Positions 48,633-59,556 of a stretch of DNA of 64,000 nt are shown piece after piece; positions within the stretch are counted from its first letter, which is position 1, and every line of letters begins with the position of its first letter. The notes under the pieces are model-generated. The model ran no database searches and had not been told where the DNA came from. It saw only the letters and a program-made list of their open reading frames with translations. Origin of the DNA: Plasmopara viticola (Eukaryota > Oomycota > Peronosporomycetes > Peronosporales > Peronosporaceae); NCBI GenBank assembly GCA_001695595.3, contig MBPM02000028.1, positions 496,001 to 560,000 on the forward strand. The letters are read 5' to 3'. A program made the position numbers and the translations under genes.

Positions 48633-48764
48633 ATGTGCATGAAAGTCGAGTGTACAACTTGCCACAAGGCCACTTGGAAGGGGTGTGGCCAGCATATTGA
48701 GGCTGCGCTCATCGGGGTCAAGGAGCTGAACCGCTGTCCCAACTGGAAGACTGGCAAGCACTAA
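48633..48764 (+). CDS. small conserved Cys-rich protein (43 aa)
   Basis: A 43-residue protein too short for usual gene finders. It starts MCMKVECTTCHKATW, continues KGCGQHIEAALIGV, and ends NRCPNWKTGKH. The pattern 'C..C.K.TW.GCG.HIE..L..V....RC' is that of a small protein found in fungi, plants and protists, usually 40-90 residues with no assigned function. The four Cys (C7, C10, C18, C35) and the His (H21) could bind one zinc. The ATG begins MCM with no upstream in-frame coding sequence, and TAA follows at once, so it is complete. It sits 403 bp from the convergent HAD-like gene. Confidence 0.8.
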   Translation: MCMKVECTTCHKATWKGCGQHIEAALIGVKELNRCPNWKTGKH

Positions 48765-49166
48765 GTCAACGCTCAAGTCTCAATCTGTCACCATTCGCTC
48801 TCAAGTTATATAATTGGTGGCTTGTGAACACCACAACCTTTCCACAAAGTTTTGCTGTTGTAGTGCTTTTCAAATTTGCATTCAATGTAACATTTGAAAT
48901 AGCAAATTTTGCAATTAAAGTAGTTTTGCTTTAATGATGTCAAGCTTATACTTCTCTACCGATTCGTATTCGCATCTGCTCTAGAAAGCTTCATGTGGCC
49001 AACCTCTTTCTCTCTAACTTATACCGTCGAAACCACCAGCTTTTTGGTGTTAGCCTTGACATTTTAGACACAATCTTGATCGTCTTTCTACAGTCCAGGA
49101 TTTCTATCCACTCGTCGTCAACATTATACAGCGTCAGCGACTTTGCTAGTCGTACAATTATTGCTC
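48765..49166. other. convergent spacer
   Basis: About 400 bp between two convergent genes, AT-rich, presumed 3' UTRs. No further feature is seen. Confidence 0.55.
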
Positions 49167-50132
49167 TCATGCAGAAGCTTGTTCATTTGTCGGCGTACAC
49201 GTCGACGACTCTGAGACCACGGGCAAAGCCGTGTCCATCTCTCTGCTGTAATTTCTCAACATCCTAGACACTCGTTTCGATCTTGGTTTGCCCATGTCTA
49301 CGCTGCACTTAAGCTTCATCACGGGCGATGGCGTACATATGTTAAACGTAGACGTTTGTCCGCTGCCACTACCAAGTGCAACACCCAGCCTCCTTCGAGC
49401 TCTACCTGTAGCTTTAAACTTATGTTCTTTCGCAACCATCTTGACACTTGGTTCGGCTCTAGGCTTCTTGCTCGGCGTTCTCAACGACGTGACCGTCGAC
49501 TCTTTAAAGCCGTGCAACTTCTTGATACTCTTGCAAAACATTTCTTCGTCCTTTTCGTTGGGGTCAAAAAAGACTCCAACAACGCCACTGTCATTCGCGA
49601 CTCGAATGTTGACCACATCGTCATCCACAAGGACAGTGTCTCGATTGCAAATGACGTCGTGGTCGCCGGAGCGTCTCTGGACCTCCAGAGCTGCGGAAAT
49701 CATAAAAGGAAGCTTGAAATTGCGGTCCAAGTGGCGACCATTTGTCTGCCAAAGCGGCAAGAAGGTCCCGGTCTGATCGTGGGTCAGCGTCCACGTACGG
49801 TCGTCTCCACGGACCACGAGCTGGGCCATGATCGCCGGACTAAAGCACAGCTGCAACACACTCCGAATGAGCTGCACTTGTGGACTGAAGGTGACGATGG
49901 CGACATTAAGGCCAATTTCACACAACAATGGCACTAGCAGTTCGAAAAAACGGCGCACGTGGGTACGCAATGCCGCCGCTGTCCCGGACCACAATCCGCC
50001 CGTGTGGACAGTGACGAACGTGGCATCAAAGTCGATACAGATCAACTTGGCACCAGCGGACTTGAGTCCCGTCGCGGCCTCTCGAGCATGGGCTGCAGCC
50101 TGATCCATGCTCGAACGGCGCGCGGACACCAT
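49167..50132 (-). CDS. HAD-superfamily hydrolase-like protein
   Basis: Probable phosphatase with the haloacid-dehalogenase fold. Single exon, 321 residues from an ATG. Motif I is CIDFDATFVTVHTGG (nucleophile Asp34, acid/base Asp36), motif II is VAIVTFSPQ (Thr81), the motif III Lys may be K140 (FKLPF), and motif IV is VLVDDDVVNIRVAN (Asp170-172). The HAD part spans residues ~28-195. The rest is a basic, Ser/Thr-rich tail (KKPRAEPSVKMVAKEHK, then GRARRRLG), perhaps disordered or nuclear. The substrate is unknown; 'DATFVTVHTGGxW' recalls protist-specific HAD-like proteins rather than a named enzyme. SINE copy 4 is inserted about 130 bp upstream in the same orientation as the gene. Confidence 0.8.
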   Translation of the reverse strand: MVSARRSSMDQAAAHAREAATGLKSAGAKLICIDFDATFVTVHTGGLWSGTAAALRTHVRRFFELLVPLLCEIGLNVAIVTFSPQVQLIRSVLQLCFSPAIMAQLVVRGDDRTWTLTHDQTGTFLPLWQTNGRHLDRNFKLPFMISAALEVQRRSGDHDVICNRDTVLVDDDVVNIRVANDSGVVGVFFDPNEKDEEMFCKSIKKLHGFKESTVTSLRTPSKKPRAEPSVKMVAKEHKFKATGRARRRLGVALGSGSGQTSTFNICTPSPVMKLKCSVDMGKPRSKRVSRMLRNYSREMDTALPVVSESSTCTPTNEQASA

Positions 50133-50261
50133 GTCCGGTCAGCACAGTACTTTATACCAGACGGTTACTCAAATACTTTTAAATTTTAGAGGGAAGTAAT
50201 TTGATTCGTGGAAACGTCGGCTTTCTCTTGGTTTCAGAGTTTTTTATTGATATGATAAATA

Positions 50262-50587
50262 TTGTATTGTATTGTATCACGTTATCGCGTTGCCAAGTTA
50301 TGCACGTGCTAGGCTCTATGGCTAGTCCACGGCATAGAGTGGTGTCCGCATACGTCGGGTCTCGTTCGGCGGGCAGTGCAGCCAGCACCGAGGCCGTGAG
50401 GGTCTTCCATTATTTTGTGTAGTTCTGACTTGGTAAGAGCCCAGGTGGCGCCCTGGTGCTGGAGACCGTCGCGTCGAGGGTGAGACTCGTTAAAGACCTG
50501 CAGATGCCCGAAAGCACCTGCCCGAAGCGCGCGAGCATTTAGCTTCCGCGCTTGGAAGGAGGGCGTCACCCCAACCTTTTCCGAAAA
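50262..50587 (-). mobile_element. SINE copy 4
   Basis: Full-length reverse copy with a perfect 13-bp duplication GATATGATAAATA (50249-50261 and 50588-50600). The tail is TATTGTATTGTATTGTAT. It lies 130 bp upstream of the HAD-like gene, in the same orientation. Confidence 0.92.
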
Positions 50588-50600
50588 GATATGATAAATA

Positions 50601-53600
50601 CTCTGATCAAATTGACATTAGCGTAAGTAGTCCATGGTGTAATACTGGGTGGAAATTTAAGAAATTAGCTTCGAAAGTATGATCGCAAGATTGCCTTAAG
50701 TATCAAAATGTTGACAAGCTTAGAGAAAGCTCTAATGGGCTGTCTTTTTACATGGCTGCATTATATAAATTCGGGACAACATTACACCAATCAGGTAGTC
50801 GAGGCAGCACCTTGCTACTGAGACGCTGCTCGTCACTCGCTGCATCGCAAAAACTGTTGTGTCCACATTGCTCCTTTGTTAATACGTGCATGGAAGCTGG
50901 AAGCGTGGCCTTCCATCAAATCACGCAAATGGGTAATGGCTTGCACAATACACAATTGGCGTGAGCAACTTACGAGAAAACCAATCTGAACGCCATAGTA
51001 AGATTAATAACACTATAATAAAGTATTGACAATTTTATCAATGATATTATAGCGGTTACATCCATATTCTTGCTTTTTTATTACAAAGGCTAGCTGAAGA
51101 GCCGCGATAACCGCTAAGGCATGACGAAATCCCCATAAACTCTATTAAATGAACTAGTCGTGATTTCTCCAATCAGAAGTAGTAATTAGTCATTGAGCAG
51201 AAGATTGAAAACTTTTGACACGCCATCTCTGTGCAAGGTGCTGTGTGACCCTGTAGCACCCGTTAGAAAAATGTTCCTTTAGCAGCCAAATCTAAGCTTA
51301 CGCGGACAAATTGTATAATCGAACTACAATTAGATTACATTCTCATTTCTACCGGACGCGCAAAATTTGCTTTTTACGAAAAGTACAAATTATATAGGTC
51401 TGAGGACGCGGCTGCTTTTATAAGCCCTCCTTGCCGCCAAGTAATTGGAATGCGCGTCACGAAGCTCATGCTCTAGTGCAAAGTTTTTGCTCTTTGGTCC
51501 CGGTGACTCAATCTTTGCTGGTTTCGGCAAAAAACTGACACCGGGATCCAGGCTTAAAAAATTTTGATTTTTCTTTTTTAGATCGAAAAGAAAAATTGCG
51601 TTTGCACTCTTTACTCCTGATGGGTGAAGCTAAGATCAAAGTACTCTTCTGCGAATCTAAAATATCGTGTGTTTCATGAAGAAGCTGTCGGAAGCAGCAT
51701 TCTTTTTGTCGGGCCTTTTTTCTTAGCTTTTTTGTTTGCAGGCATGGTAAGCGCAAATTTAATGGAAATGTTTATTATATAATGATGTAGCGGCTTCCTT
51801 TACACGAACGTTCTTCCCCAAACAATCTAGAATGATTGTGTGTATGGAATGTCAATGATATGGCCAACCTCAAGATTTTTATTTTCGAGTGCAGGCAGCG
51901 ATCTTAGATAGAGCGAACAAATCGCTTTTTAATAGAGTACACCCAGAAACAAGTTCGCTTTTTCGAAGTCCGATTTTTTATACAGGTTAATTTTCTAAAT
52001 CATGTGCGGTCGGAATGGACTAAAGTTCAGACAAGCTAGACAACAATCGCTGCTTTGGTTTTAGCAAGCAGGAGACATGATTTGCGTCTGACTTAAGAAA
52101 ATATCGTCATCTCTCCAAAGAGATCTAGAGAATTACTGATTGAAGCTGCGCCCTCAAATCTGAAACAATGCTGAGCACAAGTGATCCTTTAGAAAGCCTC
52201 GCTCCTCCATGGCTAATGCACATTGTAAAAACTAATTTTCTGTGAGCTTGACATTCCTTGAATGGAAATCTCGAAACAGTAGAATTCAGTTGTACTCCCA
52301 AGTGTCTGTAGACATTCTAATATTTTTCATACTTCGGCGCGTTGATAATCTTCGCGCACCTTCAAACGGTTGTGGTCGATTAAAACAGGTTGACTGATGC
52401 TCTTAAAGGGCAATTGAGATAAGTCTGTTTGAAATTTATGGGCTAATGGAAGTGTTTGTTTCAGACTTTTTTTACCAGGAAAGTTTGTGTGATCCGTAGC
52501 ACTTCGTGATTTCTTGTCCTTTATGTGTACATGTAAGCTTTGTTGATGGGTATGTCTTATGTTGATTAGACGAGTCCTATATCGATTGATGTGGTAAACA
52601 TTTGATTGTGATCGACCCAGCTCGGGGCACTAAGATTTTTTGTAAGTCATGCTTCCACGCTTGCCATGTGTTAGGATTTCTCAAAAAGAAGCCTGGGCGA
52701 TAATACACCGAAACGCTATCAAACACTGTGGTAATGTCGCAAAGTTTTAAAGGAAGCGTGAGTTTAGATTTATTGGTTTATGTTCGTCATCTGCCTGCTT
52801 TATAAAGTTATATTGCTTTTGATATTATTTTCAATTGAATTTTGCTCGTTTTGGCTTACCAAGAAAATCATCTGCGAAGTAATATTGGTTGTGTACAAAT
52901 GGTCAAATGACTCATTTAGTTGCGCAATATTACGTAGATATATATAGTCAGAGTAAGACGAAAATGCAAAGTTTTTTTAGCTGGTACCGTATGGTGTCAC
53001 TCGGCTTTAAATAAGCTCACGTCATAAGTTTGACCGAATCTGTAACGGATTTATTCCGTGCTGTGTAGCTGCAAAACAGCATGGACAGGCTCTGCCAAAG
53101 ACGTCGGAGAGCAATGAGTATAGAGATTTGAAAAGAACGGTCCTTGCGCATAAGCTCGAGGTCACAGCAGAATGCAAGCTGTTGTCCTATGAAACCGATA
53201 AAGCTGGCCTCCACGCATAGTGATCTTTTGCTACAAAGAATGTAAACATCAAATCTTCTTGCGGCATAAAAACACGGATATCACTTCTTTTGGTCGGGAG
53301 AAGACGTATGGCTTGGGAAAAATTAACCTGTGATGTATAAGCGAATTGCTTATATATGCAAAAATACAAAGCGTGTTAATGGGTCAAAACATCGGCCACA
53401 GCATTGGCGTGTTTACCGGTGCCATTTTGCTAGCGGAAAATCAATCGTCCCACCGACATAGAATGCGGACATTGTGGTCTGCGCTGACAGTTTGGGCGAA
53501 TTGGCTAACTTGCCGGCTGTGCTCGGTATGACTGACTATGTCGAAACAGCAACGCTGCGTCTTAGAATAAGCATAGACTACGTTTTTCACTTATATAAAT

Positions 53601-56329
53601 ACTCTTTAGGCCAAAAATAGTTGTGAAAAGCGTGGCACCAGATCAAAGCGGACCATCTTCAGACCAGTAATTAGACAGAGCAAATTAATGCGCAGTGTGT
53701 GAGATTACGCTAGCAGTGTACACCCTCTTGCTCGGCTTGCACGATGAAACGCACTTCATGTCCGCGCCGCTCTACAAAATCGGCTCGGCCAATCCTCGCG
53801 TTTGGCTGACGTCATCGTACCATAGGTCTAGATCAGACGGAAGAGGCGTACGGCTGAGGTCAATCTGGATACAAGTCAGAGACTTTTAGCCATAGGAGCT
53901 TATACGTGCGCGAGCAAAGGGTAATAATAAGCACGCATTCTGTCGAGTCACTTATCTTCATGGACGCAAAACGGCTTAGTGTATGCGCTTCATGCTTTCA
54001 ACAGGAAGTAAACACTACCAGGGCTCTATGTGAGCTTACTTTAGCCACATAATGACCGAGTCATGTGAGTGTTGAAGCGTTGATGTCGAGGGCCATGCTA
54101 CGGAAAACCAATTGAACACTTGAGCCATAATTTGAGTCCAGAAGCCAAAAGCCTCCGTACGAAAGGCGCGAGTCAAATGTACTTGCTTGCAGAAAATTGC
54201 GATAACGCGCTACTTTTCATGACCTGACCCTTTAAGGCCTAATCAAAGTATAGCTGTGGACGTCTTGGAAGTCATCGATTGTAAGGATTAGATGCATCTA
54301 TTAAATGCCTGTCGTGTTACTATAAGAAGCAAACAAGCAGAATTACACTGTGTGACGCTAATGCATCGGCATTCTTCCTTCTATATAGAAAGATTGAGCA
54401 TCACTATCACGTTAAAAACTTTTTCGCGTATCGCCGTCACCAGAGCCAACCTCACTTGTTTGTGGATACCAACTCGGGAAATCAACACCCGACTTCGGCA
54501 AGACTACTCTGACGTTCTTACGTAGCTTACAACTTTGATCATAAACATTATTGATTGCGCCAATATAATGTTTCTGTCCGCTAGAAGATAAATAGGGAAT
54601 TCAAGCAGAGCTTTTATCGAGGCCTCTACTCAGGATACTCCCGAGAGCATGGTGTTGTGAAGAATAGGTTGCAACAAAAATAATTTTCTGGTGATCGATG
54701 GCAAGACTTAAGGAAAATTACCCTGGACTATGGCTATCGCTCTCACATTTCGACTTCGCAAAAGCTAGCGCAAAGTACAAGCATAAAAGTAAATTTTTGA
54801 ATGCTGGTTATCAACGCTGAAAAGATTTTACTATCCTCCGACAATACATGATAAACACAGGTCCGGTTAGCATTAATAGCCACGAACCTTCGCTATCTTG
54901 AGCCGCCAAACTCGGTTGTTCGCTTGAAAAAGATCCTATAATATCAACGACCTGACTTTTAAATGTGCGAAATTATCGCGCTCAGCGTCCTGGAAGGAAT
55001 ACATAAGAGTCCGTAATACTCGACGCAGCCTCTCAACTTACTGGTCGGGACGAGTTTGAGGCCCGATCACGTAACAAAAATCGGTAGCATTGCTCAATGC
55101 GATAAGAGAACAGAGCGCATACCGCGGACAGCAAGTACACTAATTGCTTGTCACTACATAGTGTGCGATGCGCGAGCTAGCGAGAGTGTGGTCAGCACTT
55201 AGCGTACCATCCAAGCGCGACTTGTCTTAATTAAATGAGCCACAGCTCAAGAACAAGGCTCAGACTTGGTGGGGGGACCTTGACCATCTTCGCCCTCTGA
55301 TGCTGCTGTCGGCAGGTCGCTTTTAAAGCTTAAACCCTCTTAGTTTGGATCATGCCTTGAGCATACTGTAGATGTCAACGATGATGGAAGGTAGTTGAAA
55401 TGAGGTCGCTGCAGTAATATGAGCTTTGCGATTTATTCAGCTGCTAAGTAGGCTTTAAAGAAGAAGCACAAGCCACAAAGAATTTACTACAGTGAAAGTG
55501 CTACCGGACGTGACGAGGTTACATAGCACATTGCACAGAAGAGACGTGCAGCAAAATAGACCATTTTTTGTAGAACGACTGTTCATTACTTGAGACTTCT
55601 TCTTAGTACAATACTTTTTTTCTTAACTAAAATTTCTATATAAGCGCTAATATCGATTCTGCAACGGCCCGGCATTCTTACGTTAGAATTCAACATTAAC
55701 CATGGAATACAATCAACGCTCGAGCTGGGAAGCAGTGCCATGCTTTAACATAGAATGGATGTGAAAAACGACTTGCTTATGATAATTATCAGATCGAACA
55801 GAAAGCCATCTACTCGAAACAAAGATGAGCAGGTTGTCCTCGGTAATGTCATTATTTCGACGGCGATTATACTTTCTAAGCATCGTTTTCACCAAGATCG
55901 GCTCTTTAACAAAGAGCTCTCGTCATTAGTTTGACATAAAGGCATTGCGTTGGTCAATGAGGCTTTCTTAAAACAGCTGTCGTGAGGTTACTCAAATGCG
56001 ACTTTCGTCAATTTATTCACATGTCAACAAGTGATCTTGTGCATGTGACCTTTGCTCAGCTATAAAGCCAATCCTCACTATAATACTCTTTAAAAAGAAC
56101 AAGGGTGTCTGCATCGATGCCAATCTAGCGCAACAGATTTTCGCTTAGAAATCAAGTGAAGTACTAATTTCCTTTCTTATGGTTGACAGACTCGACAAGT
56201 GAACTTTGGATCACTCCGAATCCTGGAAATATCGTCTATGAGATGATTGGATTGTATACCCACGACAACCCATCCGTCTATATATATGTGGCTGCTACTA
56301 TTGCCATAAATACCACGCAAAGGCCGACA
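50601..56329. other. 5.7-kb gene-poor stretch
   Basis: No gene is recognised. The longest frames (70-82 codons near 50752 and 51508) lack motifs. Some segments (52.3-52.7 and 54.6-55.3 kb) have slightly more protein-like frames and may be old retroelements, but no box could be read. The last ~100 bp should contain the promoter of the next gene. Confidence 0.45.
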
Positions 56330-57295
56330 ATGACGTCTTTTTCGATAGATGAACGCGAGAAGCAGGAATTGTTTGAAGAATCCGAGCGTGGGCTATTGGG
56401 GGTACTGAAATCCGAAAGAACGAATGACTCGACGCTCCAAAGGCAGTTTGTGGACCATTTTGACCATTTCCGAGCCGAATACACGCAGCTCAGCGTCAAG
56501 TTGCGCGAGAACATGCGACTGCAGCGTCGGCTCATGGATAAATGTTTGCAACTGAAGGACAACCTCGTTGTGTGTGCGCTTCGTATCAAAGCGACCGAGC
56601 AAGCGCATGCACATGAGATCAAGAGCCTCGCTTTCTACCGTGACGAGTGTGAGCGCATGTGGAAGCAAAGCGCACTCGGTCAAGAACGAGAGCGCGATGC
56701 TCGGCGTATTATTGAAGAACTCAAGATTAAGGTAGCGGGCTTACAGGCCCAAGTCATGACCTTGATGGGAAATCATGCAGTAGCAGCTCCATCACCCAGT
56801 AACCAGCAGATCTCCACTACCACGCGTCAAGCGGACCGCCCACTTGGGTCGTCTCTCGCTCCAGAGTCTGCAATACAACCCGCAAAAGGATTGAAATGTC
56901 GATCGAATGGACCTTCGAAGGCCTTTACGATGCCAGTATTGCTCTCGTTTGACGAATGGCGATCAAGCACGAGTTTGTGGTGCCCAGCAACCCCGTTGGC
57001 CATGGGAGATTCACCCCGGGCTATACCACCGTTGAAAATCTATGCTTCAGAGCGTAGTCAGGATATTTCTCGATGTTCGAGTGTGCCTACTTTAGCTTTG
57101 CTTTCGACGGAACGCAAGAGCACTCCATTGCAAAAAGGCGTTAATGCGACAGAGTTCAGTCATGCAACTCGTGCACGCACTGCTCCAGCGCATTCGGCTT
57201 TTGTACACTCGCCACTTGAAAGGCCGATTGTGCGGCGAGGTGGCACTCCGGCCATTAAACGCCGAGGTCCGCGGCAGTTAGCACATCCATTCTAG
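56330..57295 (+). CDS. coiled-coil protein, unknown function
   Basis: I do not recognise the family. From the ATG at 56330 the protein has 321 residues; the frame opens further upstream but with no ATG, so this start is preferred. Residues ~5-155 form a long predicted coiled coil with heptad-like Leu/Ile spacing: FEESERGLLGVLKSE, FRAEYTQLSVKLREN, LQLKDNLVVCALRIKATE and RRIIEELKIKVAGLQAQV. The remaining half is Ser/Pro/Arg-rich and probably disordered, ending GPRQLAHPF. Proteins of this build are common in flagellar and basal-body structures of zoospore-forming organisms, but nothing specific ties it there. Codon composition clearly differs from the AT-rich flanks. SINE copy 5 lies 263 bp downstream. 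Confidence 0.7.
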   Translation: MTSFSIDEREKQELFEESERGLLGVLKSERTNDSTLQRQFVDHFDHFRAEYTQLSVKLRENMRLQRRLMDKCLQLKDNLVVCALRIKATEQAHAHEIKSLAFYRDECERMWKQSALGQERERDARRIIEELKIKVAGLQAQVMTLMGNHAVAAPSPSNQQISTTTRQADRPLGSSLAPESAIQPAKGLKCRSNGPSKAFTMPVLLSFDEWRSSTSLWCPATPLAMGDSPRAIPPLKIYASERSQDISRCSSVPTLALLSTERKSTPLQKGVNATEFSHATRARTAPAHSAFVHSPLERPIVRRGGTPAIKRRGPRQLAHPF

Positions 57296-57558
57296 TGGCA
57301 TGATGAGCACAGAATATCTAAAAGTTACGTTTACTAACAGCGTCACATGTTTATCTGTCTTAGCTGTGCTACTGCCACACCTGTTGTGCGCAGCGTATTG
57401 TTTGTGTAATATTAACGATTTCCAGATTGGAGCATTATTGACCGAGAGCTAGTGTTTCTAAACTGAGGCTTGTACCCATCTATCAAGCACCTTTTGTAGA
57501 GCTATTTAATAATAGTTTTGTTTTACTATATTGAATTAATATAGTAAGACGAAAATAT

Positions 57559-57882
57559 TTTTCGGAAAAGGTTGGGGTGACGCCCTCCTTCCAAGCGCGG
57601 GGGCTAAATGCTCGCGCGCTTCGGGCAGGTGCTCTCAGGCATCTGCAAGTCTCTAACGAGTCTTACCCTCGACGCGACGGTCTCCAGCACCAAGGCGCCA
57701 CCTGGGCTCTTACCAAGTCAGAAGTACACAAAATAATGGAAGACCCTCACGGCCTCGGTGCTGGCTGCACTGCCCGCCGAACGAGACTCGACGTATGCGG
57801 ACACCACTCCATGCCGTGGACTAGCCATAGAGCCTAGCACGTGCATAACTTGGCAACGCGATAACGTAATACAATACAATAC
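57559..57882 (+). mobile_element. SINE copy 5
   Basis: Full-length copy with a perfect 13-bp duplication AAGACGAAAATAT (57546-57558 and 57883-57895). Ends in (AATAC)n. It lies only 52 bp before the ATG of the F-box/FIST gene, same orientation, so it probably falls within its promoter or 5' UTR. Confidence 0.93.
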
Positions 57883-57933
57883 AAGACGAAAATATCATAA
57901 GATACTTCCTTCAAAAACTTATTTTCGCGTGTC

Positions 57934-59532
57934 ATGCCCACGCCACGTCTTCCGAAAAGTCTTCTCCACAGCCAGACGAGATCGTCAAGGTCAAAAGGAC
58001 GCTATGGCAACAAGCTGAACCATCACTTAGCTGCCTTCCCATCCGATCTCTGGACCCTGTTGCTGCCATTCTTGACATGGCGAGATACGACAAGAATGAG
58101 TGGCGTCTGCAATGAATGGAGACGCCTCGTGACCACCGCAAAACAGAGTCATCCCGAATGGCGCACCACAGTGTTAGGTCCATCGGTCAACAGTCTAGCG
58201 AGTCTCGATTTGCTCCAGACGAACCATTTAAACTGGGCCGACACGCAATTTGCACCGAATTTCATCCTTCTCTCCGCTGCTAGTAACGACTTGAGTCCAT
58301 GGCATCGTGGAAAGTATTGGGACCACGCCATTGCGACTCTTGAGAAAGCAAGATTACTTCCTCCAAAGTGTCGAATTGTGGGAATGCTGACGAGGTATCC
58401 AGTCTTGGGATCGAATGGCGTTCAAAACGAGGACAGAAAGAATCGTGCAGTCTCACTATCCGTGATTGTCGCTCATTTACCGGACACGACATTAGAAATG
58501 GCCCAATTTGACAAATACGAGTTAAGAAGGGCGCAACAAGGAGTGGAACTTGACAACCCACTTTTAAAACTTAAAACTGACGATTTACCGTGTTTTCTGC
58601 TTTTTGGCGTCAACAATCAAAGTGCTTGTCAGCTCGTATCCATGGTGGAAAAGTGGTACCCTGGAGCTGCCATTATTGGTACAGTGTCGCCGTTCACGGA
58701 TCAATGTATCCCCCTTGCCACGTACTGCAAACACGAGTCCGTCAATCATCAACAGCGGCAGTCGCGCAAGCACAAAGGAGCCAAGCACGATCATCACGTC
58801 ACTTTCCCTTCCACCATGTTGCTTCGTCTTGTTGGTACCATTGGCTTTCAACCCTTTTCCGCCAGTGGGTACCACCCAATCACACCTGTGGTACAATACA
58901 AATGCCTCGAGACTGCAGACTCTTTCCGGCAAGTGCCAACGTACGAAGTCGTGTCAATGCAAACTTCCGAGTCTCGTAGCCTGCTCGACGTGGTCGAACC
59001 ATCCGAACGACTCCAACTTCAACACGGTAGAGCGCTCACCCTCTTTTCGTGTTCCGACAGTGTACCCCTTTCTCGTCTCGTGCATTCCAGCACCAATGAC
59101 CTCATGTCTTCAGCACGTATCACGCGTCTCGAGTTTGTCATGCAGATCCAAAACAAACTCATCCTGTCCGCACATCATCGCGACAAAGACCAAGCCTATG
59201 GAGTTCTCGCCTCGCATCACCCAAGACTGGCAGCTCTTGCCTTTCAAACAGCCCTTACAAACCTACATTCCAATCTCTCTCCAACTAGCAAGCGTGCATT
59301 TGGAGCTTTTGTCCTTGCAGGCTCCACGAATCAAGGCGACAACGCGCTCTATTTAAATCAAGTCCTTCGTACCAGTCACCAAGTCTTTCCTGGCGTCCAA
59401 GTCGGTGGGTGGATGGCGTGTACCACTATCGGGCCCCTCGCACTTTGGCACGGGCGGTACACGTGTGCCCACCACTCGGTACAGACCCACACGACCTGTG
59501 GCGCAGTCCTTCTCATCAACACCCGTCCCTAA
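57934..59532 (+). CDS. F-box and FIST domain protein (FBXO22-like)
   Basis: Likely substrate receptor of an SCF ubiquitin ligase. Single exon, 532 residues. The F-box lies at residues ~34-68 (FPSDLWTLLLPFL, then W and CNEWRRLV). A FIST-type sensory domain fills the rest. Its N-terminal half includes SLSVIVAHLPDTTLE and LLFGVNNQSACQLV; a Gly-rich link reads GFQPFSASGYHPITPV; the FIST_C end has AFGAFVLAGSTNQGDN and HQVFPGVQVGGWMACTTIGPL. The F-box plus FIST order is that of human FBXO22, which targets KDM4 demethylases and other proteins; the target here is unknown. The ATG is the first in frame. SINE copy 5 ends 52 bp upstream. The gene ends 24 bp from the convergent six-module gene. Confidence 0.87.
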   Translation: MPTPRLPKSLLHSQTRSSRSKGRYGNKLNHHLAAFPSDLWTLLLPFLTWRDTTRMSGVCNEWRRLVTTAKQSHPEWRTTVLGPSVNSLASLDLLQTNHLNWADTQFAPNFILLSAASNDLSPWHRGKYWDHAIATLEKARLLPPKCRIVGMLTRYPVLGSNGVQNEDRKNRAVSLSVIVAHLPDTTLEMAQFDKYELRRAQQGVELDNPLLKLKTDDLPCFLLFGVNNQSACQLVSMVEKWYPGAAIIGTVSPFTDQCIPLATYCKHESVNHQQRQSRKHKGAKHDHHVTFPSTMLLRLVGTIGFQPFSASGYHPITPVVQYKCLETADSFRQVPTYEVVSMQTSESRSLLDVVEPSERLQLQHGRALTLFSCSDSVPLSRLVHSSTNDLMSSARITRLEFVMQIQNKLILSAHHRDKDQAYGVLASHHPRLAALAFQTALTNLHSNLSPTSKRAFGAFVLAGSTNQGDNALYLNQVLRTSHQVFPGVQVGGWMACTTIGPLALWHGRYTCAHHSVQTHTTCGAVLLINTRP

Positions 59533-59556
59533 CTTCACAAGCCTCTGGCGTTTCAT

